NCBI GenBank assembly: GCA_016748015.1
Contig: JAAOMT010000436.1
Coordinates: 1,466,516 to 1,530,515 of the forward strand
From: Geosiphon pyriformis
Taxonomy: Eukaryota; Glomeromycota; Glomeromycetes; Archaeosporales; Geosiphonaceae
DNA: 64,000 nucleotides
Reading direction: 5' to 3'
The position numbers and the translations under genes were made by a program. Below, one piece after another: positions 1 through 9,602 of this stretch (position 1 is its first letter; each line of letters begins with the position of its first letter). The notes beneath the pieces are model-generated. The model was not told where the DNA came from, made no database searches, and saw nothing but the letters and a program-made list of their open reading frames with translations.

Positions 1-258
1 CTATTCATTTATCTAAAACGTTGAATCTTTAAAGATCATCAAAACTTACGTTAAATTAGAAATCAAATAATTTATAATCTATTTCTTTTTTTAGTCTCAA
101 TTACAAAAAATAGTCTAACCAGAAATTTAATATATACCCAAGAATTTTGTGATTTAAGCTAAGTATCGGTTCGTAATTTTTAGATGAAAAATATGAATAA
201 GAACCCAAACCAAAATAAATTTAAAATAAATGTAAAATTATTTTAAATAATTAATTTC
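1..258. other. AT-rich region downstream of the apyrase gene
   Basis: No independent gene is visible. On the minus strand the apyrase reading frame reaches its TAA inside a sequence that reads GTGAGTAAG, a near-perfect fungal 5' splice donor. This stretch could therefore be an intron leading to a very short last exon; several TTAG or TTTTAG acceptor-like sites lie between positions 1 and 130. That reading is speculative, and the simple stop at 259-261 is equally possible. Confidence 0.4.
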
Positions 259-2852
259 TTACTCACCATTGGAAGCCACACTTAAAGATCGCTCTTTTAT
301 TCTTGTGAAATTTGTGAAATTTGTATTTCGTGATTGCAAGCCAGCCATTGAAATGTTATTTATCGGTGTTGAAAAAATTTTTTCATCTTTAACTTCAAAA
401 TCACTATATACTTCCTTTTCATTCATAAAAATATCATTCTCACTACTACTATTACCCAAAACACCAGCTATATCCCCATTCTGTTGAGAATACCGATTAT
501 TGGATGATAAGTATTTAACACGAGATGGGGATTGTTCATCTGTTGCTGTTGTTATTGGAGATAGAATCAATATTCTTTCACGGTTTTCTCCCAGATTATT
601 AATCCCATTAGGATCGAAATTTGATATTGGAATATCTTGTAAAGTCTTATTTTTTGGTGTTGACGAGTAAAGATCCAAATTTGAAGACATCGTGCGTAAC
701 GGAATCGGTTCAATCGCATCCCCATCTCCACATTCATTCCCAATTCCAATCGCGATCTCATCAAGGTTAGGACTCTCCTGACTTCCAGAAATTACAGACA
801 CCTCAATATTCTCCCTCATCTCTAAACCATCACTTCGACTAGACCTCGAAAAGAATCTTAACGGAGAAGTCATTCGAAAAAAATATAATCTCAAATGTAT
901 CATTGCCATTTTTAACAAATTCATGATCGAGTAGGAATGAGGTGGTAAAGGAGGTACGGAAGAAGTGGTAGTAGACGGTGAAAATGATTTTCCCCCATCT
1001 AATATTCCATAATCTGGCCCACCATCTCGTGCACTACGACGCCACGGAAACAAAATTAATCTTGGCCAACAACGAATACTTAAAATTCTTCGCTTCACAT
1101 ATCCGGACTTTCGTGATAATAACCAAAGCCCAAAGGATCCGAAAATGATGAAAGCTGTTACTAGGATCCATTCCGCTCTATAATCATAATATCCGAATAG
1201 ACCACGTCCTTGCGGATCAGGCGGTGGATGATTTGGAGCCATTGCATTCGGTATCAGATTTGAAGCTTCTAATACCATCTTTCCTAATGTCCAACTAACT
1301 TCCATATCCTGAATGGTGTTTATACTTTGAAATGGTGGTGGAGGAATTATTCGTTTATTTAAAACATTGTTTTCACTTGCTCCTTTTGGTACTTCAATTC
1401 CGTTATGTAAAACAATAGCCAACCAAGCAGATTTAAAACATTGCATTTCTAATCGTAATGAATCAACTCCAGATTTTTTCCAATCTTCATTTCGCATCGA
1501 TTCAAAATAAATATCATTCCAATGTTTTGAACAATAATCAGCGGCTTTCTTTTTAAATTTCGTATAATCCCATTCACCGTTGAAACCAAAAATTTCATGA
1601 GTTGAATACCAGTATTCCGAGATCCCAATGAAATGATTCACTGAAAAATCTATTTTTGGCGTATGAACTCCATTAAATAGACAAGGATTATCGGTACATG
1701 GTGCCGTTTTATTCAATAATGGTAATGTCATCTCTAGACACTTGTCAAAAGATCCGGTTCCTTGAAGGGAGTAATATGGTGGTGGTAATGTCGGATTATC
1801 TATCAATATTAAATCCACCGGTAAACAAGGGTCTTTTAATAAGGTGATTGGTTGTTCATAGGAATTATCCGGATTCTTAATCAATTCTTCAGCATGTTTA
1901 GTATGATAAGTGTGTATGAGTGATTCAACATATCTTCGTCGTGCCTCATTTGTCCCGAATCCTAAAAACGTGGTAACAAATACATTATACTCTAATCGTG
2001 TTCCGGCTAAGGTGTATAATTTCACCGTTGTTAAATCGTTTGCATGTTCTAGAGCTTCTTTGGAATTCGGGACGAAAGCAATTTGAGCACTCGCCCCTCC
2101 CATATCCAAAAATCCAAATGTTGTTGTATGTTTCACGTCTTCATCGTCATCGATTTTACCTTGATTTATGGTCATTTGATCGCCACTGATTGAATCGTTA
2201 TTTTTCCCTTTTCCGATTCCGTTATCACTGTTAAATCCCCCCATCAAATAATTTACCGCAAGCCATCCATAAATACCCTCCATCTCTCCGGTGATCACTT
2301 GTACGTGGTCACTACACCTGTCCAATCGAAAATAATAATTGTCTTTGATATAGTTACAAGTATTTTCTAAGATTTGTTGTTGCTCTATAGATTTCAATAA
2401 TCGCATTCCTGCTGTCGCGAGTACATAAACCGGGGTCAAAACATGTTCTTCAAGAGGCACAACTTGCTTTGCAAACTCGAGCAAGCTGTTCAAATGAAGA
2501 GGTCCAACCAATTCCGGTTTTGAGGCAAATGACGAAATGCCTAAACATGAGGGAAAAAATTGAGAAATTGTTTTTTTGGGAAGATTATTGTCATTCTAGC
2601 CAAAAGAACAGACCTTTTTTGGATCGCTATTCTTTATGTCATACCTGGTTTGATGCTCATATGCCAATTTGTTCCTTCTTCAACACCTTTTTCAATGGTT
2701 GGCAAAATTTGAAGCTCACTTTCAAGTTTATTTTGACGAGCCCAACGGTGATCTTTCCATGAGTATACTTGGATTCGTGAACCAGAACTTCCAGCATCTA
2801 TAACTACTCCAAAGTTTCTATTTTGTAGCCAATCGCTTTTTATTGATGGCAT
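259..2852 (-). CDS. YND1: Ynd1-like apyrase (GDA1/CD39 nucleoside phosphatase family), two exons
   Basis: Predicted membrane apyrase hydrolysing nucleoside di- and triphosphates. In yeast the Ynd1 family acts in the Golgi, where it removes the nucleotide by-product of glycosylation. Exon 1 is 2852-2645 and exon 2 is 2540-259, together 829 codons. The apyrase-conserved regions appear in order: IDAGSSGSR (about residues 18-26), ATAGMRLL (about 111-118), GEMEGIYGW (about 154-162), FLDMGGASAQ (about 213-222) and a SEYWYST motif in the fifth region. One hydrophobic segment (EWILVTAFIIFGSFGLWLL, about 525-547) follows the catalytic domain, and a tail of about 280 residues rich in Ser, Pro and Asn comes after it. 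The ATG at 2852 is the first Met in frame. It lies just before the first conserved region, and no signal peptide is seen, as in yeast Ynd1. No inactivating changes were found, unlike the neighbouring transposons. The tail is longer than I recall for yeast Ynd1. Confidence 0.85.
2541..2644 (-). other. Spliceosomal intron of the apyrase gene (104 nt)
   Basis: The donor reads CCAG|GTATGA and the acceptor TTTAG|GC on the minus strand. Splicing joins IKP + G + ISSF, giving the family motif KPGISSF and keeping the frame into exon 2. Without splicing, the exon 1 frame stops four codons into the intron. Confidence 0.85.
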
Positions 2853-3598
2853 TGCGAAAGTTTTGTCTATACTATATGTCAAACTTTTAACGTTTATTAG
2901 ATGTTTGGAATAACTTCCATTAGTGGTTCTATTTATAATATTTTTGTCTTCTAAGGAGCTTTAACCCAAGATAAAATGGAAATCAAAAGAAGCACCAAAT
3001 AACTGACTTGGTTTTTGTAAAATTCTTCGTTTTAGATTAGGTAAGGTCTCGGCTATTTATTGTCAATCACCATAGATTATAATGGGCCACATGGCAAAAA
3101 GATTTATCAACTTAAACAATAACGTTTAATTTTGCTGCTTAAAATGATAGCAAAAGGATCTTATGAAATGCATCAATCATTTACTTTATCACATGATATT
3201 TAAGAGGTATAAAGTTCAGCAAAAAAAATGAGAAATAGTTGTTATGCTAATTATTGTTCAAAAAATTTTTTAAAGTTATTATATAATTTTTTTAAATTAA
3301 AATAATTAATTATACAAACTTAATAACAAATTTAAATGAATTTATTATATTTTTTTGGGAAGAAATTTTTAACATTAAAAAAACAGCAAAGTAATTAATT
3401 AATTAATTATTTTAGTTTATTTTTTGAATTATAATATTTATTTGTAAAATAAGTAATAATAAAATTTTTGTATTAGTTATTTTAAATCTGGTTATTAATA
3501 AAATAAAAATAATTATTTATATTATTTATAATATTAATATTTAAAAAAAACAAAACTTTTTTGTTTACAAATTAATTAATAAAAGTAAATTTAAAAAA
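2853..3598. other. Apyrase upstream region and AT-rich gap
   Basis: This contains the promoter side of the apyrase (2853 to about 3200, of moderate base composition). It is followed by about 400 bp of very AT-rich sequence running into the 5' end of LINE copy A. No ORF, RNA gene or convincing promoter element could be assigned. Confidence 0.4.
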
Positions 3599-3716
3599 AC
3601 TTTTTTTTCTCTTATCTTCAAAAAACCCTCAAAAAGTGCAATTTTCTGTGAAAAGAAGTTTTTTTGTTTCTTTAGTCTATATCAATATTTCTTTATCTAA
3701 TAATAACCTATTTTTT

Positions 3717-5594
3717 ATGGATATGAAGGCTACTGTTAGTAGCACCACATCTAAAAAGAAGACTCCTAAGAGCACTTTTCATGATCTTGCTGGTAGTTCT
3801 TTCTCTTAGAAAAAGAAAGTTGTTTTGGACAATATAAAACACTCTGGTGATGAAAGAAATATATCTTTAGGCAGATCTGGATCTGGTAATAGTGTTTATT
3901 CTGATGTGAAAAGTCTTTTTGATAAGGATGAAAATGTTAGCATATTTGATATGGATGGTAGGTCTTTTTTGGACTCAGCCGCTATTACACCCAAGGCAAA
4001 GCAGGTTAATACTGGTACTGTTTTTGGTTTCTCACTTGGATTTCCTGACTTTCATATGAATAATGATAAAGTTGTGCTCTCTTTTCACCTGTCTATCTCT
4101 TTTGACAAGAAGTGAATTGACCCAAAAATTATCAAGACTCCTGTAGAAGTGTTAATTAAAAAATCATTTGCTTTGGATATTAATCTCTTAGCTGTGGAAG
4201 GTAAATTGGCTACTGTAAAAACTCAGTTGATTAGAAAATTTTTTTCATCAATCAATGGTTTTGGGAGGGCCACTACCCTCTCAAAATTTGAAGGGATTAT
4301 CTGATTTATCTTCACTTCTGAGAAGAGCATGGAAATGGCCACATCATTGGCCAGAGAAAAAGAGATCAACATAAACAGTAATTTTAAGAAACAAGGAATG
4401 AAGTCAGATTGGGCTGTAGTGATTAAAAAAATTCCTATGGATACACCTAAGAACATGATTGTTGCTGCAGTGTCCGAATTTGGAGAAATTAAGTCAATCA
4501 AAATTCAGTTAATTAGAATGTGACAAAAGGTTGTAGTGGAGTTTGTTGAGTTAGACCATACTGATTTGTTGACTTCTAAGTGGTCACTCCTGATTGGTAA
4601 GGATTCTGTGCATGTAGCCAAAGCAGTTGAAGATCATAAGACTTGGACATCAAAAGATTGGTTCAGAGCACTTTTGTTTACTTTACTGGTGGGAATAACA
4701 GTACATGATTTTGGAAATCTTCTGAAAAGAGCTGGTGGAAAAACTTGCATCATAAACAGATCACTAGAAACTGGTAATAGAATTTGCTGTGCAGTAGTTG
4801 GTTTTGAATCTAATAATGATCTGGAATCTGCCTTTTGCATGGAGCTGATTCTTGGCAGTATTAAACTTTTTTGGGCAAGAATGGACTTGGTTTGATGTGA
4901 AAGATATGGGAAATTTGGCCATTCAGCTTTGGAGTGTAATGCACCAGTTGCATCTGTTTCTAGACCTTCAAAAACATTTAAGAGGGTTGTGTCTAATGGA
5001 CATCATCTTCAATTAGCAAAGTTGTATAAAAGAAAAAGTGTTCCAATATCTTGTCCTGCTGCCTTTGGTGGCAAATCCTGGGCCCAGGTAGTCTCATCTG
5101 CTGGTTCCTCTGATGGTTTTCATTTTGCTTCTGGTTCTGGTTCCTCTTTTCCTGGCACCTCAGGTTTGAGTGGTGGTCTCCCTCTTGTCTCAGCTGACAA
5201 TTCATTTTTGGATACTCGTTTGGTCTCATTAAAATGATCCTTAGAGTTATTAACTGACCAAGTTTCTGGCATTCTGTGCAAACTCAGCAAAATGGAATTG
5301 GTACAACAAGCTCCATCTCCCTCCTCAAAAGTTTCAGCTATCTTGGTTGTTGCTAAAAGAAATTTGGCTTTAGACATGATTGTGGATAGTCTGGAAATGG
5401 TGCTCTCACCTCCTTCTTTTATCTTCTCTAGCATTTCAGTTTTGGGTCAAAGTAGTTCAAGAATCTTAACGACCAAGGTTGGCAGTTTGAAATCCAAGTT
5501 GGTAGCTCTTGAGGCTTCTGTAGATTCAGTTTTGACAAAGTTAGATCACTTGTGTATGGGTTTGGGTCTTTTGCTATCTTCTTCATCCCAATAA
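3717..5594 (+). pseudogene. LINE A ORF1: RNA-binding protein (RRM-like plus CCHC knuckle), degraded
   Basis: This is the nucleic-acid-binding protein of the LINE, expected to coat the element RNA. It reads in one frame from the ATG at 3717 to the TAA at 5592-5594, about 625 codons, broken by stops near 3807, 4113, 4300, 4521, 4893 and 5235. All of these are explicable as single transitions from Trp or Gln codons. An RRM-like unit runs from about 4404 to 4553, with an IKKIPMD strand, an EFGEIKSIKI strand and VVVEFVEL. The knuckle follows at about 4896-4940, but its second Cys is Tyr (CERY...H...C). A Ser/Gly-rich linker (about 5090-5200) precedes the C terminus. There are no frameshifts. The low sequence complexity limits comparison with known families. 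Confidence 0.8.
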
Positions 5595-6962
5595 GTGGTT
5601 TGATATGGAATATAGCTATGTGCAATGTTCGGAACATCAATGTTCCTGCCAAACAGGACAATGTTGTTTATTGGCACAAAGATTCAGGTAATATGGTGTC
5701 TATAGTAACAGAAACAAAATTAAAGCCCAGCATTAAGCTGTGGATTATGAATAAGTTTAAGGGTGTGCACATTTTCACATCTGGTCTGAACAGTGGGTTT
5801 CTTGGGGCTGGTGTGGCAATAATCATAAACAACTCTTTAGTTCAACATGTTTTCAAGATAGAGGAAGTTTCTGGTCACATCATTTCAGTGTGTCTTCTTT
5901 TCAAAAGCAGAGTTTTGGTTTTAATCATTGGCTTGTATGCTTGTGTCACTTCAGGTAACCGATTTGAGCAGGCATCCAATGTTAATTTTTTTATAGCTCA
6001 GGAAGTTAATTCCAGTAGCTTTGTTGTCTTGGGTGGTGATTTTAATGAATGCAGTTCTAAAAAAAGTGCTAGTTATGGATTTTGTTTGAATCTGAATTTA
6101 GTCAATTCTTTTGGTGGATATTTTCTGGCTGGTGCCTCTACTTAGAGCAACTTAAGGGGTGTTAAGAAAGTTATTGATCATATCTTGGTTAGTGAGTCCC
6201 TAATTTTGGCTGTGGCCAGTCATAGGGTTGGCTCTATATCTGAATTTTTTGACACTGATCACAAAGCTGTCTCAGTCTCAGTGGGTTTGGGTGGACTTTT
6301 GAACATTCGATTGGAAGTTTTACACAAACAAGCAAACAAAGATCATTGGAAATTCAAGCTGAAGGGCATAGATATTGATGGGTAGAAATGTTTTAGAGAG
6401 TGTTCTGTGGGCAAATTTTTGAAGAGGTCAGTTGATTTTCATGTAGCAGAACACATTAGCGATTTAAACAACATGTAGAATATTCTCAAAGAGGTGGTGG
6501 TTGATTCTGCCAATGATATTTTCTTCAGGCTCTGATTTAGTAAGTTTGAAGGTGTAAGGTCCAAGTTGTCATCTAAGTTTCATGGATTGGAATTGCTGAT
6601 GTCCAAAATTGCCAGTAGTTTGAATTTGGGTCTGGATTCAGAGACTGAATACTTGGTTAATATATGGTCAAGCATAGATGGCATTAAGGCATCCAAGGTT
6701 TGTGTTATAATCGATATAAATAGCAAGATTAAGGATATTTTACGTCATATTTTGGTTATTAAAAAAAGTTACCACAAGTCCAAGTATCACAAATCCAAAG
6801 TTGTCAGAAATAACTCCATTAAGAAGGCTATATCAAGATGCATGGAAAACTTTTGTGCGAATAAAGGGCAAATAATAAATAGCATTCTAGATTGACCATT
6901 CAAGAAAATGGTTTTTGATCATTTGATTGTGGATGATGAGCTCATCTTGGAGCCCCAGGCGG
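5591..6962 (+). pseudogene. LINE A ORF2, part 1: AP-type endonuclease (EEP) domain
   Basis: This is the N-terminal endonuclease of ORF2, which nicks the target DNA to prime reverse transcription. The frame begins at ATA 5591, where copies B and C have ATG, overlapping the ORF1 stop. Recognisable EEP landmarks are VTETKL near 5705, GLYA near 5933, LGGDFNE near 6032, a degenerate IDHILVS near 6175 and DTDHKAVS near 6253. Stops at 6144, 6383, about 6476 and 6893 interrupt one continuous frame. The part ends at the 4-bp target duplication of the LTR element inserted at 6963, and ORF2 resumes at 9603. Confidence 0.8.
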
Positions 6963-7451
6963 TGTTACCAATAGAATTTTAGCTATTAATTAGCATGAAA
7001 TTACCCTTATAATTCTTATAATTCATTAGTATATTAATATCATTTCAAATTATCATTTATTATTTAATCAATTATCACATATCACGATTCAATTAAAATA
7101 ATCTAATTAGTATAACAGAAAGTAGGATGATCAAATTACACAATACCCTGAACTTTGTAACATTCAAAAATTCGCCAAAATTTACAGAAATTCGCCGAAA
7201 TTTATAAGAAATTCGCCGAAATTTACAGAAATTCGCCGAAATTATGAATAGTTCACCCAAATTAATCAATAGTTCAGCAAAATAACTTGTAGTTCATCAA
7301 AATGTATCTTTAGTTCGCCGAAATTTGAGCAAAGAGAAAAAGTGCAAGTTCATAGACTAGTACTACAACAAGTTGTATAAAAGAAAAGCTTTTCTCTTCT
7401 GAAAAATGTATCTTACTTTAGATTTATCACTCAGAACCATTCCTACACAAT
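6963..7451 (+). repeat. Truncated 5' LTR of element 1
   Basis: This is collinear with the first ~440 bp of the 3' LTR (8631 to about 9070). It includes the TATA-like TATAAAAG at 7376-7383 and the ~20-bp repeat array. The match stops at AGAACCATTCCTACACA, where the 3' LTR continues but this copy jumps into pol. The deletion therefore begins within the transcribed part of the LTR. Confidence 0.85.
7165..7330 (+). repeat. ~20-bp tandem repeat array in the U3 of element 1 (5' LTR)
   Basis: Four good units of the type ATTCGCCGAAATTTACAGA occupy 7170-7243, followed by degenerate units (AGTTCACCCAAATTAATCA and similar) up to TTCGCCGAAATTTG at 7315-7328. The 3' LTR has only two good units (8838-8870) before the same degenerate tail. 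The array lies directly upstream of the TATA box, so an enhancer-like role is plausible but inferred. It is one of the few places in the island that keeps CpG dinucleotides. Confidence 0.75.
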
Positions 7452-7800
7452 GACAACAAATTACCACCTATTACCAACGAATTTAAAGTTGGAAATAAAG
7501 TTCTCTTACACAGAACTAAGGCTGAAAAACAATGGAGTGAGAAATTTAAAAACAAATGGGATGGACCATTTTATATTCACGAAATTCTAGGCAATGGATT
7601 ATATAAGTTAAGACTTGATGACAAAATATTAGCAAAAGTTGCACATGGAGACAGATTGAAACACTATCATTCCAGGAACAATCCTGAACCATTAATTCCA
7701 CAAATTGGTACACATTCCCCTTTAATTAATCCTGAAGATATTTTCCGAAATTTAGAATCAATAATTATAATAGAACAACAACCAAACTTAAACACTTAAA
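7452..7800 (+). pseudogene. Element 1 pol remnant: integrase C-terminal region
   Basis: This open frame ends at TAA 7798-7800. It contains FKVGNKVLLHRTKAEKQW, then KWDGPFYIHEILGNGLYKL and VAHGDRLKHYH. This is the SH3-like C-terminal DNA-binding region of Ty3-type integrases. The same segment in element 2 (about 13915-14250, minus strand) is alignable almost residue by residue. Everything upstream (gag to integrase core) has been deleted and the 5' LTR is fused directly to it. Confidence 0.8.
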
Positions 7801-7942
7801 TTTTACAATAATTCTCTAATAAAAACACAAAGACAGAAATAGTAAATAATTACAAAACACCCAGACCCAAAAACAAATAAAAACCCCATATCCAAAAAAT
7901 AATTTTCTTTATTTTCTCTTTTCATAATTAGTCAATTTTATC

Positions 7943-8497
7943 ATGATTATTTCCCGAAATATTCAACAAATATCCCAAAAATTAATGTTAGCCTTGAAAA
8001 CACTCCCTGACTTATCTATAACAATTAATGGAAGTCAAATTAATTACATTTAGAAAGAAACCACAGCCCTAGTAGCAAATTATTTACAGAACTATTACCC
8101 CTATAGAAGAAAAACAAGAAGTCACTCTGAGAATAGATTACCAAGACTTTTGAAGCAGGCACTAGAAGAAAATTTTTTAATTGTCCTTATTGACATTCCA
8201 CCAAATACTACAATGCAACAAAAACTTCTACTACTTCTTAATGAACAGAACAATGAACACACTCCTATCTATAAATACTTTCAAATTGGAAAAACACTTT
8301 ATGAACAAAAACTGGAACTTGAAGCAACAAATCTCACTCCTGAAGTTATACAAAAACAAATTCACAATGAATTCAAAACAGCAGCTGGACCAACAAACAC
8401 TCACTACAAACTTAGAGCAGCTCTTAGACTTTATGACTTGTTTAATATTTGTGAAAATGTTCTACAAAATCCAATACTGCAACCAATAAAAATCTAA
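7943..8497 (+). pseudogene. Element 1 accessory ORF (ORF3) between pol and 3' LTR, one stop
   Basis: A frame of 184 codons begins at ATG 7943 and ends at TAA 8495-8497, with a single TAG at 8051-8053. It lies 142 bp after the pol stop, on the same strand as pol. I do not recognise the protein. It is hydrophilic and probably helical, with repeated Leu/Ile-rich segments (e.g. KQALEENFLIVLIDIPPNTT) and a C-terminal LYDLFNICENVLQNP. No signal peptide, membrane segment or zinc motif is seen, so it does not look like an envelope protein. Element 2 has a similarly placed and sized ORF whose C-terminal LHNIFRNYPEILLY segment may correspond, though the similarity is weak. Confidence 0.6.
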
Positions 8498-8617
8498 TAC
8501 ATTTGCAAACTCACAAAACTGAAATTTTAACAATTTTCAGACCAGATTACTTCAATTATTTTAGATCATTATCTCAATATTACAGATAGTGTTTGGACTT
8601 CGACAAAGCTCAGTCTT

Positions 8618-8627
8618 GAGGAGGAGA
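8618..8627 (+). other. Polypurine tract of element 1
   Basis: The purine run GAGGAGGAGA lies three bases before the TGTTACC start of the 3' LTR. This is the position where plus-strand DNA synthesis is primed in LTR retrotransposons. Confidence 0.75.
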
Positions 8628-8630
8628 TTA

Positions 8631-9602
8631 TGTTACCAGTAGAATTTTAGCTATTAATTAGCATGAAATTACCCTTATAATTCCTATAATTCATTAGTAT
8701 ATTAATATCATTTCAAATTATTATTTATTATTTAATCAATTATCACATATCATGATTCAATTAAAATAATCTAATTAATATAACAGAAAGTAGAATGATC
8801 AAATTACACAATACCCTGAACTTTGTAACATTCAAAAATTCGCCGAAATTTACAGAAATTCGCCGAAATTATGAATAGTTCACCCAAATTAATCAATAGT
8901 TCAGCAAAATAACTTGTAGTTCATCAAAATGTATCTTTAATTTGCCGAAATTTGAGCAAAGAGAAAAAATACAAGTTCATAGACTAGTACTACAATAAGT
9001 TGTATAAAAGAAGAGCTTTTCTCTTCTGGAAAATGTATCTTACTTTAGATTTATCACTTAGAACCATTCTTATACACACAAAAAGAAATAAATATCAAAT
9101 AATTCGAAAAACCAAATTCTTTAATTATTGCACTTGAAAAATCCTCAAAACCCAACTAACGTTTTGAAATTGATTAGCTACCAATTTCAGTAAACTGTTA
9201 GTGACTCCAGGCCTGGATAAAAAATGTTTTCCTTGATAAAATCCTATTTTTTTTACATTTTTTTTATTTTTTTTATTTTTTCTTATTACAATCATTAGGG
9301 TAGTCTACAGATGAGATTCCTGTAGAAGAGTTGACTTTCACAGCAAAGTAACTACACATTTTTAGTGAGCTTTCAGATAAGCAATTTCTGGGAAAGAGTT
9401 AACGTTTACTACAACGTAACTACATAAAATAACTGGTAAGGAATTGGCCATTCCACTTATAAGCTCAGCAGTTCAAATTATAAGAGATAATTTGAAGAGA
9501 AAATTCAGTTACTGGAGGTTTAATCACATTCAGAAAACGTGAATTCACAGCAAACAGGTATCAACAACATTACAGAAAAGAGACCAAAAACCTCCGGTAA
9601 CA
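8631..9602 (+). repeat. Complete 3' LTR of element 1 (972 bp)
   Basis: It runs from TGTTACCAGTAG to CCTCCGGTAACA. It contains two good ~20-bp repeat units (8838-8870), a TATA-like box at 9003-9010, an AATAAA-like polyadenylation signal near 9086 and a T-rich tract (about 9248-9290). The solo LTR at 52139-53119 has the same features in the opposite orientation. Confidence 0.9.
9003..9010 (+). promoter_or_regulatory. TATA-like box of the element 1 LTR
   Basis: TATAAAAG is preceded by the ~20-bp repeat array and followed within about 80 bp by AATAAA. The same motif occurs at 7376-7383 in the 5' LTR and in reverse near 52732-52739 in the solo LTR, so it is a conserved LTR promoter element. The start site is not determined. 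Confidence 0.55.

Larger units (their letters stand above)
6963..9602 (+). mobile_element. Ty3-type LTR element 1, internally deleted, inserted in LINE A
   Basis: The termini are TGTTACC...GGTAACA. It contains the first ~490 bp of the 5' LTR, then only the last ~350 bp of pol (integrase C terminus), an accessory ORF, a polypurine tract and a complete 972-bp 3' LTR. The flanks are GCGG (6959-6962) and GTGG (9603-9606), a 4-bp target duplication with one C/T difference. Taking one copy out restores the LINE frame (E-P-Q-V-V-K). PBS, gag, protease, RT and most of integrase are missing, so the element is non-autonomous. It is related to element 2, because the integrase tails align well. Confidence 0.85.

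Noticed and set aside
2853-2882. TTG start upstream of exon 1 of the apyrase
   Set aside because: The frame is open there, but the ATG at 2852 lies immediately before the first conserved region and is the normal start. The TTG codons at 2882 and 2511 are not initiators.
7165-7330. CRISPR-like appearance of regular ~20-bp repeats
   Set aside because: The units are directly tandem and lie in an LTR promoter region, without unique spacers; the genome is eukaryotic.
7943-8497. Envelope gene in element 1
   Set aside because: Position fits, but there is no signal peptide, membrane segment or Cys pattern.
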